A stretch of 64,000 nucleotides of DNA from Flavivirga spongiicola (GTDB lineage Bacteria > Bacteroidota > Bacteroidia > Flavobacteriales > Flavobacteriaceae). The notes under the pieces were generated by a model, which was not told the DNA's origin, searched no databases, and saw only the letters and a program-made list of their open reading frames with translations. Below, piece by piece: positions 7,902 to 15,239 of this stretch. The DNA lies in assembly GCF_030540825.1 (NCBI RefSeq), contig NZ_JAUOEO010000001.1:4849001-4913000 (forward strand). Direction: 5' to 3'. The position numbers and the translations under genes are program-made. Each line of letters begins with the position of its first letter. Positions within the stretch are counted from its first letter, which is position 1.

Positions 7902-8894
7902 ATGAAAAAAATATCTTTATTTATAATGGTATTATCTATTTCTGCAACTGCATTATTTAGCAGTTTTACAAGTTTAGAAAATGCCGTTAACAGAACCAAC
8001 AGCAATCCATCAAATGAATTTGAAATATTGCTAAATTATCTTGAAACTAATAACCTCTTTATTAATGGTGAATCATTGCCAATAATAATGTCAGAAGTTG
8101 TTAAAAAAAACATGAAAAATCCAAAATTTCATGTTATTGATATTAGAACCGCAAGTTGGTTTGAATATGGTCACATAAAAAATGCAAATAATGTAAAGCC
8201 TGCAAACTTGCTTACCTATTTTGAAAACACCATTAATCCTGCAGATTATGAAAAAATTGTTTTAGTCTGTTATTCAGGACAATCGGCGGCATATTATACT
8301 AGTTTATTAAGAATAGCAGGATACAATAATGTGTATAGTATGAAATGGGGAATGAGTTCCTGGAGAGAAGATTTTGCAGATAACTCATGGATTAAAAACA
8401 CTAAAAATGATTATGCTGCAAAACTGGAAACCACAGAAAAAGAAAAACCAAAAAAAGGCTCACAACCCGCATTAAATACTGGTAAAACGGAAGCCAAAGA
8501 AATTCTAAAGGCCAGATTGGAAACCTTATTCGCAATACCTTACAAAAAGTTTATTGTAAAATCGATGGACGTTTTTGAAAATCCTGCTAACTACTATATA
8601 ATAAAATATTGGGATCAAGACAAATGTGTGGGGCATATTCCAGGAACGCTTCACTTTCAACCTAATGCATCATTATCCAAAGATTTATTAACCCTACCAA
8701 CAGATCAAAAAGTATTGGTATACGATATGACAGGCCAAAAAGCAGCTTATGTAGTAGCATACTTAAACGTATTAGGATATAACGTTGGCAATTTAGCCTA
8801 TGGTGCCAATAGTTTTATGAATGAACTTTTAAAGGAAAAAGGTTTAGACGCCTTTTCTAAAAAGGAAATTAACATGTTTCCTGTAATTGAATAA
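7902..8894 (+). CDS. exported tandem rhodanese protein (one active, one degenerate domain)
   Basis: 330 residues with an N-terminal signal peptide (hydrophobic to about residue 22). The first rhodanese-like domain (about 60-160) has IDIRT and an intact active loop CYSGQS with Cys123. The second (about 205-315) keeps the fold signature (GHIPGTLHF, GQKAAYVVAYLNVLGY) but has Asp275 in the Cys position (VYDMTGQK). Family knowledge: active rhodanese domains carry persulfide and transfer sulfane sulfur. Inference: a periplasmic sulfur carrier or sulfurtransferase working with the reductase complex. The next gene is a paralogue 28 bp downstream. Confidence 0.8.
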   Translation: MKKISLFIMVLSISATALFSSFTSLENAVNRTNSNPSNEFEILLNYLETNNLFINGESLPIIMSEVVKKNMKNPKFHVIDIRTASWFEYGHIKNANNVKPANLLTYFENTINPADYEKIVLVCYSGQSAAYYTSLLRIAGYNNVYSMKWGMSSWREDFADNSWIKNTKNDYAAKLETTEKEKPKKGSQPALNTGKTEAKEILKARLETLFAIPYKKFIVKSMDVFENPANYYIIKYWDQDKCVGHIPGTLHFQPNASLSKDLLTLPTDQKVLVYDMTGQKAAYVVAYLNVLGYNVGNLAYGANSFMNELLKEKGLDAFSKKEINMFPVIE

Positions 8895-8922
8895 AAACCT
8901 AACAACTTAAAACAATACAATC

Positions 8923-9927
8923 ATGAAAAAATTAGCATTATTAATAGGATTATTAGTAGTCCCTGCTCTATTCCTAACTTCCTGTGATAGAGGAGATGAC
9001 CCTTCAGACCCAACAGCAATTTCTACACCTGCCTTCACACTTATGGCAGATTATATGGTACAAAATAATTTAGACATAAATAATATACTTACTAATACTG
9101 ATGGAGAAAAATTTGTTAAGGCTCCACCGGCAACAGCGGATTTGGTAGACGGTTTTCTAAGCAAGTATTACATTATGGATATTAGAAACAGTACAGACTT
9201 TTTAGCGGCTCATGTTAATGGTGCCAAAAATGTTGCTTTTGCCGATATTTTAACTGATGCCGCTAATGCCACAAAACCAATACTTGTTGTGTGTTATACA
9301 GGACAAACTGCATGCTATGCTACTGGACTTTTACGCATGTATGGGTACGCTCATACTTTTGCTTTAAAATGGGGAATGTCTGGCTGGAATTCAAATAACG
9401 CAACACCATGGAATAATTCTATAGGAAATCCAGCACAAGGTCATGCCAATTGGACCAACACAGGTGCACCTACAAATATTGTATATGAAGCTCCAACAAT
9501 AACTAGTCTCTCTACAAATGGTGAAACCATTCTTAAAGAACGTGTTGAAGCAATTGTAACATTAGGCTTCCAAGGCGTTAATGGCACAGATGTGATAGCT
9601 AATCCAGGTAACTATTTTATAAATAATTATTTCAGTGAAACTGACTATCTAGGCTTTGGACATATCAATGGCGCTTATAGAATCAATCCACTTAAACTTT
9701 CAGACGATAGCTATTTAGGCCTTAATCCTGCCAACAATGCTAAAGTAGTAACATACTGCTATACTGGACAAACATCTGCAGTAATTACAGCTTGTTTAAG
9801 AGTTTTAGGATATGATGCTTATAGCTTAAAATTTGGGATGAACGGATTATACAATTCCAATCCTGTTTGGACATCTAACAAATGGAGCGCTTCAGTTTCT
9901 AAAGACTTTCCAACAGTTTCTAATTAA
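8923..9927 (+). CDS. tandem rhodanese lipoprotein with two active-site cysteines
   Basis: 334 residues. A lipobox (FLTSC, Cys21) predicts a lipid-anchored envelope protein. Two rhodanese domains are seen, each with the loop CYTGQT: Cys124 in domain one and Cys279 in domain two, both followed by the LKWGMSGW / LKFGMNGL motif. It is clearly homologous to the preceding protein but with both sites intact. Likely a periplasmic persulfide carrier or thiosulfate sulfurtransferase; substrate unknown. Co-transcribed with its paralogue and a porin. Confidence 0.83.
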   Translation: MKKLALLIGLLVVPALFLTSCDRGDDPSDPTAISTPAFTLMADYMVQNNLDINNILTNTDGEKFVKAPPATADLVDGFLSKYYIMDIRNSTDFLAAHVNGAKNVAFADILTDAANATKPILVVCYTGQTACYATGLLRMYGYAHTFALKWGMSGWNSNNATPWNNSIGNPAQGHANWTNTGAPTNIVYEAPTITSLSTNGETILKERVEAIVTLGFQGVNGTDVIANPGNYFINNYFSETDYLGFGHINGAYRINPLKLSDDSYLGLNPANNAKVVTYCYTGQTSAVITACLRVLGYDAYSLKFGMNGLYNSNPVWTSNKWSASVSKDFPTVSN

Positions 9928-9947
9928 TAGATTTAAACACATAAACA

Positions 9948-10994
9948 ATGAAAATTAATATATATATATTATTTGCTCTATTAATATTTCAAGTAAATAA
10001 TACGTTTTCGCAAGGTTGTGATGATGATGATCCTGTTGCTAGTGATTCTCTAAGTATTAACAATATTAAAATATTTGGATATATACAACCGCAATACGAT
10101 TATAATTTTACCGATGGTGGTGAAAATACATTCCGGTTTAAAAGAGCCAGAATAGGTGTTAGAGGCAACATAAAAGGTGATTTTTCATACTATTTTATGT
10201 TAGAAGCTAGCCCATTTATTGGCAGCTCTGGAGATGCTTATTTAATGGATGCTTTTATCACATATGATAAGTACAATTGGGCAAGAGCATCAGTAGGTTC
10301 GTTTAAGCAACCTTTTAGTTTAGATGTAAGCACACCATGTAATGCGCTTACAACTATCGATAGATCTATTGTGGCAGACCAATTAGTGGCGCCGCAAAGA
10401 GATTTTGGAATTATGCTTTTAGGAGGAAATAAGTACACCAAATTTAATTATGCTATTGCCTTAATGAATGGCAGGGGCTTAAGAGTAAAAGATGATAATA
10501 CCAAAAAAGATATTATCGGACGGCTTACTTATAAAATAACTAACTTTTTAACAGTTGGCGGTAGTTTTAGATATGGGTATCCAATTCCAAACAACGACGA
10601 TGATTCACGCACATCTTACGGAGGTGAATTTTTATTAAACTGGGAGGCATTTGAACTTCAGGGAGAGTATATTTACGATGAAGGTGCTTACTTTAGTGGA
10701 GCCGCAGGTGGTTGTGGCGCAACGCCTGTTGCTTTAGCTGAAAAAAGAGATGGTGCTTACATCATGGCATCATATTTAATAAAAGAGCATTTCCAACCAG
10801 TATTTAAATATGAATATTTTGATCCAGATATTGACCTTAAAGATAATATTGGTTATCAAGAAAGAATGACTATAGGAATTAACTACTTCCATAACGAAAA
10901 AGTTCGATTTCAATTAAATTATCAAGCAAATATTCAAACTGTAGTAAATGTAGACGATGATGCACTAATAGGGCAATTACAAATAAAATTTTAG
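9948..10994 (+). CDS. OprP/OprO-like outer-membrane porin
   Basis: 348 residues with a signal peptide (cleavage probably after FSQ, residue 21). The sequence then reads as alternating amphipathic strands, with the family opening FGYIQPQYDYNF and RARIGVRGNIKGDFSYYFMLE, typical of phosphate-selective porin O/P proteins, and ends with a barrel-closing strand (LIGQLQIKF). An odd acidic stretch CDDDDP follows the signal. In this operon it probably admits a sulfur oxyanion through the outer membrane rather than phosphate (inference). A terminator follows at 11042. Confidence 0.78.
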   Translation: MKINIYILFALLIFQVNNTFSQGCDDDDPVASDSLSINNIKIFGYIQPQYDYNFTDGGENTFRFKRARIGVRGNIKGDFSYYFMLEASPFIGSSGDAYLMDAFITYDKYNWARASVGSFKQPFSLDVSTPCNALTTIDRSIVADQLVAPQRDFGIMLLGGNKYTKFNYAIALMNGRGLRVKDDNTKKDIIGRLTYKITNFLTVGGSFRYGYPIPNNDDDSRTSYGGEFLLNWEAFELQGEYIYDEGAYFSGAAGGCGATPVALAEKRDGAYIMASYLIKEHFQPVFKYEYFDPDIDLKDNIGYQERMTIGINYFHNEKVRFQLNYQANIQTVVNVDDDALIGQLQIKF

Positions 10995-11041
10995 TTTATA
11001 ATTAATTCTTTTTCAGTAATTAAGCTCTAGTTTAGTACTTT

Positions 11042-11071
11042 AAACCCTCTAGCTTTTGTTAGGGGGTTTTC
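11042..11071 (+). terminator. intrinsic terminator after the porin gene
   Basis: AAACCCTCTAG, a short loop, then TTAGGGGGTTTT with G-T pairs in the stem and a T-rich end. It separates the porin from the Crp/Fnr gene. Confidence 0.7.
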
Positions 11072-11130
11072 CTTTATAATTGATTATCTTTACTATCAAA
11101 CACTAAATCAAACCAATACACCTTATAAAA

Positions 11131-11790
11131 GTGAATAATCAAGAATTAACATTAAGGCAAAAACTTGATGATTGTTATTCTGAAATTTTTGAAAAAAAAT
11201 TAATGGATGAAATTATTAAAGCAGGTCATTTTAATAAAATTAAAAGCGGTGGGCTACTAATTGACATAGGAAGTGAGTTAACCCATATTCCCCTAATTCT
11301 AGATGGTATCGTGAAAATTATAAGAAGAAAAAAAAATGGGGAGGAAATAGTTCTTCATTTTTTAGAACGAGGTAATACCTGTGCCATTTCATTTGCAAAC
11401 TGTATCAACCATAAAAAAAGTATATTCAAAGGTGTTGTAGAAACTAATATGGAAGCTATTTTTTTACCTGTTGACCATATTGATGAATGGCTATCCAAAT
11501 ATAAATCTTGGCGTCATTTTATTATTGACAGTTACCATTTTAGATTAATAGAAATGGTAGATTCAATTGATGGTTTAGCATTTATGAAAATGCATCAACG
11601 ATTACTAAAATACTTAACCAATAAAGTTAAAATAAGCAAAGATGCTGAGCTAAAAATAACGCATCAAGAAATTGCTAATGATTTAAATACATCTAGAGTT
11701 GTGATTACAAGACTATTAAAACAATTACATGATGAAAATAAAATCTATTCTACAAGGAACAAAATTAGAGTCTTAGAATTTTTTGAATAA
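11131..11790 (+). CDS. Crp/Fnr-family transcriptional regulator
   Basis: 219 residues, GTG start at 11131. It has an N-terminal cyclic-nucleotide-binding-like beta-roll (about 30-130) and a C-terminal winged helix (about 165-215, with THQEIANDLNTSRVVITRLLKQL as the recognition region; Ser and Arg as in typical Crp/Fnr helices). The N-terminal cysteine cluster of FNR is absent, so it does not carry the classical 4Fe-4S sensor. It lies between the sulfur island and the Moco operon and is the best candidate for the GTAAC-N4-GTTAC palindromes at 1294 and 7768. Confidence 0.85.
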   Translation: MNNQELTLRQKLDDCYSEIFEKKLMDEIIKAGHFNKIKSGGLLIDIGSELTHIPLILDGIVKIIRRKKNGEEIVLHFLERGNTCAISFANCINHKKSIFKGVVETNMEAIFLPVDHIDEWLSKYKSWRHFIIDSYHFRLIEMVDSIDGLAFMKMHQRLLKYLTNKVKISKDAELKITHQEIANDLNTSRVVITRLLKQLHDENKIYSTRNKIRVLEFFE

Positions 11791-11811
11791 TACCAATTAT
11801 ATTTTAAAATG

Positions 11812-11842
11812 AAACATAAAAAGCAAAATTGTTTTTATGTTT
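11812..11842 (+). terminator. AT-rich hairpin after the Crp/Fnr gene
   Basis: AAACATAAAAA, nine-base loop, TTTTTATGTTT: a perfect 11-bp stem 21 bp after the stop. It can serve as terminator between the regulator gene and the ModE-controlled promoter. Confidence 0.5.
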
Positions 11843-11885
11843 TATCACATAAAAGTTTCTAATTATTTTAATCATATTAAAACGA

Positions 11886-11913
11886 ATCGTTATATTTGCA
11901 AAGACATAACGAT
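11886..11913 (+). promoter_or_regulatory. ModE-type operator overlapping the moeA promoter
   Basis: ATCGTTAT, 12 bases, ATAACGAT: perfect 8-bp inverted repeat. This resembles the E. coli ModE operator (ATCGNTATATA-N6-TATATAACGAT). The -7 box TATATTTG (TAnnTTTG) at 11891-11898 lies inside it, so a bound dimer would block RNA polymerase. The leader to the ATG at 11920 is very short. A ModE-like gene is the second gene of the operon, so autoregulation by molybdate status is likely. Confidence 0.75.
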
Positions 11914-11919
11914 ATGTAA

Positions 11920-13098
11920 ATGATTACCATAGAAAAAGCTATAAATACAGTCAAATCAAATATTAAACCTCTTTTAAAAGAAGCGTCTAAATCTATTGAA
12001 AAATCTGGTGGATATAAGCTTTCTCAAAATGTTACTTCTCCAATAAACATGCCACCTTTCAGACAATCGGCCATGGATGGTTATGCATTATGTTTACACG
12101 AAAGTTTAGAATATAATCTTATTGGAGAAATTAAAGCAGGCGACCAACATCAACCTATTTTAAAACAAGGAGAAGCAGTTCGTATTTTTACAGGAGCGGC
12201 AGTTCCAGATTCAGCTAATGCTGTTATGATGCAAGAAAAAGTTGTTAGAAACGGAAATTCCATTAGCGTTGAGCATCAAATAGGTTTAGAACACAACATT
12301 CGCCCGTTAGGAGAACAAGTCAAAATAGGTGATGTCGCTCTAAAAAAAGGAACAAAATTAACACCTGCAGCTATTGGTTTTTTAACATCCCTAGGAATAA
12401 CTGAAGTTTTAGTTTACAAAAAACCCTCAATAGCTTTAATTACTACTGGTAATGAACTTGTTGAAGCCGGTGAACCGTTAGTGTATGGGAAAATATATGA
12501 AAGTAATTCTAAAATGCTTTTAAACGCTTTATATAGTCTTAAATTTTATGATGTGACTATTCACAAAATAGAGGACGATTATACGCAAACCAAAAACAAG
12601 CTTGAAACTGTTATCAACGACAACGATTTGGTCATTGCGACAGGCGGAATCTCCGTTGGTGATTATGATTTTGTTGGGAAGGCTCTTAAAGAATTACAAG
12701 TAGAAGAAGTATTCTATAAAGTAAAGCAAAAACCAGGAAAACCTTTATTCTTTGGAAAAAAAGAGAATACTGTCATATTTGCTTTGCCTGGTAACCCTGC
12801 TGCTGCCCTATCATGCTTTTATGTTTATGTATATATCGCACTGCAAAAAATGATGAATAAAAATACGATTGAATTACCAAGAATAAAAGCTAAGTCTATT
12901 TCTACATTCGAAAAAAAAGGAGATAGACCTCAGTTTTTAAAAGCGATATATAGCGAAGGTGAAGTTAAAATATTAGAAGGGCAAAATTCATCCATGCTGC
13001 AAACATTTGCGCTTTCAAACGCATTAGTTTTTGTTCCAGGAGATGTTTCAAGTATTAATATAAATGACGAAATAGAAGTTATTTTATTACCAATATAA
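11920..13098 (+). CDS. moeA: MoeA, molybdopterin molybdotransferase
   Basis: 392 residues, full length for MoeA, which inserts molybdate into adenylylated molybdopterin in the last step of Moco synthesis. Visible family motifs: MPPFRQSAMDGYAL near residue 45, the MPT-binding domain TTGNEL near 175, GGISVGDYDF near 242, and KPGKPLFFG plus ALPGNPAA near 270-290. It opens the Moco operon directly behind the ModE-type operator. The modE-like gene follows without a gap. Confidence 0.93.
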   Translation: MITIEKAINTVKSNIKPLLKEASKSIEKSGGYKLSQNVTSPINMPPFRQSAMDGYALCLHESLEYNLIGEIKAGDQHQPILKQGEAVRIFTGAAVPDSANAVMMQEKVVRNGNSISVEHQIGLEHNIRPLGEQVKIGDVALKKGTKLTPAAIGFLTSLGITEVLVYKKPSIALITTGNELVEAGEPLVYGKIYESNSKMLLNALYSLKFYDVTIHKIEDDYTQTKNKLETVINDNDLVIATGGISVGDYDFVGKALKELQVEEVFYKVKQKPGKPLFFGKKENTVIFALPGNPAAALSCFYVYVYIALQKMMNKNTIELPRIKAKSISTFEKKGDRPQFLKAIYSEGEVKILEGQNSSMLQTFALSNALVFVPGDVSSININDEIEVILLPI

Positions 13099-13101
13099 GT
13101 G

Positions 13102-13446
13102 ATGATTATGGGATATAAAATTAAAAGTAGAATTTGGATTGAATCTGAAAACAATGTACTTCTAGGTGAAGGCCGTGTACATTTATTAAAGGCAATTCAA
13201 CAAACAGGGTCGCTCTCAAAAGCAGCCAAATCTTTAAATATATCCTATAAAAAAGCATGGCAGCTTTTGGACTCCGTAAATAAATCAGCAAAAAAGCCAG
13301 TAACCATTAATAGTATTGGTGGTAAAGGTGGCGGAGGTGCCGAACTAACCGACTACGGAAAATCGTTGGTTAAAGCCTTTGATGAAATTAATAAAAATTG
13401 TTGGGCGTTTTTAGACAAACAGTTGGAAAAAATAGAAATGCTATAA
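13102..13446 (+). CDS. ModE-like winged-helix regulator without Mop domains
   Basis: About 114 residues. GTG at 13099, ATG at 13102 and ATG at 13108 are all in frame; I take an ATG. The sequence matches the N-terminal DNA-binding domain of ModE (GRVHLLKAIQQTGSLSKAAKSLNISYKKAWQLLDSVN), including the conserved Ser-Tyr-Lys-x-x-Trp recognition helix. The C-terminal Mop/TOBE molybdate-binding domains of E. coli ModE are missing, so how molybdate is sensed is unclear. Single-domain relatives are common in bacteria. It immediately follows moeA and probably binds the operator at 11886. Confidence 0.8.
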   Translation: MIMGYKIKSRIWIESENNVLLGEGRVHLLKAIQQTGSLSKAAKSLNISYKKAWQLLDSVNKSAKKPVTINSIGGKGGGGAELTDYGKSLVKAFDEINKNCWAFLDKQLEKIEML

Positions 13447-13479
13447 ATACCTGAAGTCTAAAAGTTAAGGTTAACAGCT

Positions 13480-13535
13480 AGAAACCAGAAACCAGAAACC
13501 AGAAACCAGAAACCAGAAACTAGAAACTAGAAACT
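13480..13535 (+). repeat. eight tandem 7-bp repeats between modE and the TSUP gene
   Basis: Five copies of AGAAACC followed by three of AGAAACT, 56 bp in total without interruption. It is non-coding and ends 18 bp before the ATG at 13554, so copy-number change could alter the spacing of the mRNA leader of the TSUP gene. Slippage is inference. Confidence 0.9.
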
Positions 13536-13553
13536 AACAAAGAAAAAATATAA

Positions 13554-14294
13554 ATGTTACAAACAGAAAACATATACATATTTTTAATCATACTCCCAGT
13601 AGTATCTTTTCTGTATTCCAGTGTAGGACATGGTGGTGCAAGTGGCTATTTAGCATTAATGGCATTATTTTCATTCGCACCGGAAATTATGAAACCCACT
13701 GCCCTATTACTCAATCTTTTTGTCGCTGGTATTTCATTTTATTATTATTACAAAGAAGGTTTCTTTAACAAGAAATTATTTATATCCTTTGCAATCATCT
13801 CAGTACCACTAGCCTTTTTAGGCGGTACAATTGAGATAGACGCTTCTATATATAAAAAGATATTAGCTGTTCTGTTGGTTTTTGCCATATTAAAAATGTT
13901 AAACGTTTTCGGAAATGAAAGTAAATCAATTAAAGATGTAACACTTTGGCAAGGATTATTGGTCGGTGGTATTATTGGATTCTTCTCAGGGCTTATAGGT
14001 ATTGGTGGTGGAATTATACTAACACCGGTTATTTTGTTGTTGCACTGGGGTAAAATGAAAGAGGCCGCAGCAGTTTCTGCCCTATTTATCTGGGTGAATT
14101 CTGCCGCCGGTTTAATTGGACAAGTAAGTAGTGGTGTTCATATTAAAATGGAATCTTTCGTTTTAGTGGCCATTGCAATAGTTGGTGGTATTTTTGGAGG
14201 CTACTTAGGAAGTAAAAAAATAAATAATCAAAAGCTCAGATACATTCTATCTTTTGTATTAATAACTGCATGTTTAAAATTATTCTTTACTTAA
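13554..14294 (+). CDS. TSUP (TauE/SafE) family membrane transporter
   Basis: 246 residues and about eight membrane helices in two homologous halves, with repeat motifs SSVGHGGASGYLAL near residue 22 and GLIGIGGGIILTPV near 150, typical of TauE/SafE proteins. Family members export or import sulfite, sulfonates or related anions. Its position inside a Moco operon suggests an oxyanion linked to molybdenum or to sulfur metabolism, but the substrate cannot be told from sequence. mobA follows after 1 bp. Confidence 0.82.
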   Translation: MLQTENIYIFLIILPVVSFLYSSVGHGGASGYLALMALFSFAPEIMKPTALLLNLFVAGISFYYYYKEGFFNKKLFISFAIISVPLAFLGGTIEIDASIYKKILAVLLVFAILKMLNVFGNESKSIKDVTLWQGLLVGGIIGFFSGLIGIGGGIILTPVILLLHWGKMKEAAAVSALFIWVNSAAGLIGQVSSGVHIKMESFVLVAIAIVGGIFGGYLGSKKINNQKLRYILSFVLITACLKLFFT

Positions 14295-14295
14295 A

Positions 14296-14880
14296 ATGAT
14301 CGATAAAAAAGACATAACAGGTATAATTTTGGCAGGAGGTAAAAGTTCCCGTATGGGAACGGATAAAGGTTTTTTAGTGTTGAACGAAAAATCTTTTATT
14401 CAACGAAGTATTGATGCCATAAAACCCTTGGTATCTAATATCATTATTGTTTCTGATAATCCGGATTATGATATCTTAAGTTACGAAAGGGTAACTGATA
14501 CCATAAAGGATGCCGGGCCAATTGCTGGAATCTGTTCTGGTCTTGATGCATCCCAAACGAATTACAATTTAGTTTTAAGCTGCGATATACCCCTAATTAA
14601 AACTGAGATACTGGAAAAACTAATAATGAATATTGATACCAATTCAGATATCATTCAGATAGAAAGCAATGGAAAAGCAATGCCTTTAATTGCTTTGTAT
14701 AAAAAGCAATGTAGTATCATTTTTAATAATTTATTGAAAACAGACGAAAAACGTTTAAGAATGGCTGTTAGTCAATGTCGTGTTAAAAATATCCCTTTGG
14801 ATAATAATGATTATAACACCACAATGAACGTGAACACTAAAGAAGAATTAAAACAATTAGAAGATGCTTATAACGATTAA
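14296..14880 (+). CDS. mobA: MobA, molybdenum cofactor guanylyltransferase
   Basis: 194 residues, close to MobA length. The nucleotide-binding signature ILAGGKSSRMGTDK is at residues 11-24, and DAGPIAGICSGL near 74 and SCDIPL near 94 fit the family. It converts Mo-MPT to the guanine dinucleotide form used by DMSO-reductase-family enzymes, such as the PsrA-like and FdhF-like proteins of this window. It overlaps moaD by 17 bp. Confidence 0.9.
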   Translation: MIDKKDITGIILAGGKSSRMGTDKGFLVLNEKSFIQRSIDAIKPLVSNIIIVSDNPDYDILSYERVTDTIKDAGPIAGICSGLDASQTNYNLVLSCDIPLIKTEILEKLIMNIDTNSDIIQIESNGKAMPLIALYKKQCSIIFNNLLKTDEKRLRMAVSQCRVKNIPLDNNDYNTTMNVNTKEELKQLEDAYND

Positions 14881-15097
14881 ATATTTTGGTCAAATAGCAG
14901 AGGTAACTCAACAAGAAGAAGAGTCTTTGGAATTCTCAGGGGTTTTTATTTCTGAACTTATAGAACAGCTTTATGAAAAGTATGTCCCATTAAAGAATAA
15001 GGATTTTAAAGTTGCACAAAATCAGGAATTAGTAACATTAGAAACGCAGGTCTCTGGAAGCGACATTGCGCTTTTACCACCTTTTGCAGGCGGGTAG
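14864..15097 (+). CDS. moaD: MoaD, molybdopterin synthase sulfur-carrier subunit
   Basis: 77 residues with ubiquitin-like fold pattern and the diagnostic C-terminal Gly-Gly (PPFAGG), which is adenylylated by MoeB and thiocarboxylated. It starts inside the mobA end. Partner of MoaE encoded at 16327. Confidence 0.88.
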   Translation: MLITIKYFGQIAEVTQQEEESLEFSGVFISELIEQLYEKYVPLKNKDFKVAQNQELVTLETQVSGSDIALLPPFAGG

Positions 15098-15172
15098 TCA
15101 TTTCGACCTAGAGGGGGAAATTGCATAACTTACTGTTATGGGATGTCTCAGTTGTACCTCATTCGATATGAC
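15097..15172. repeat. dispersed repeat with GTCAT...ATGAC ends
   Basis: Segment between moaD and moeB beginning GTCATTTCGA and ending TCGATATGAC. Similar end sequences bound 48986-49078, and ATGAC-ended fragments occur near 27500. It contains no reading frame. It looks like a short non-coding dispersed element within the operon. Confidence 0.5.
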
Positions 15173-15213
15173 AAAAAATGAAATATTAAAGTAATTAGAA
15201 ATGGTAGGATGGG

Positions 15214-15233
15214 ATTCCTGCCTTCGCAGGAAT
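15214..15233. repeat. small dispersed hairpin at the moeB start
   Basis: ATTCCTGC CTTC GCAGGAAT, a perfect 8-bp stem with a 4-base loop. Its translation gives the extra N-terminal residues WDSCLRRN in front of MoeB when the upstream ATG at 15201 is used, so that start is rejected. Confidence 0.7.
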
Positions 15234-15239
15234 TTAGGA

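Noticed and set aside
13480-13535. CRISPR-like tandem repeat
   Set aside because: The 7-bp units are contiguous with no spacers, so this is a simple tandem repeat.
15201-15239. N-terminal extension of MoeB (start at 15201)
   Set aside because: The extra residues are the translation of a dispersed hairpin; the family start MNRYSRHIILSEIG is at 15240.
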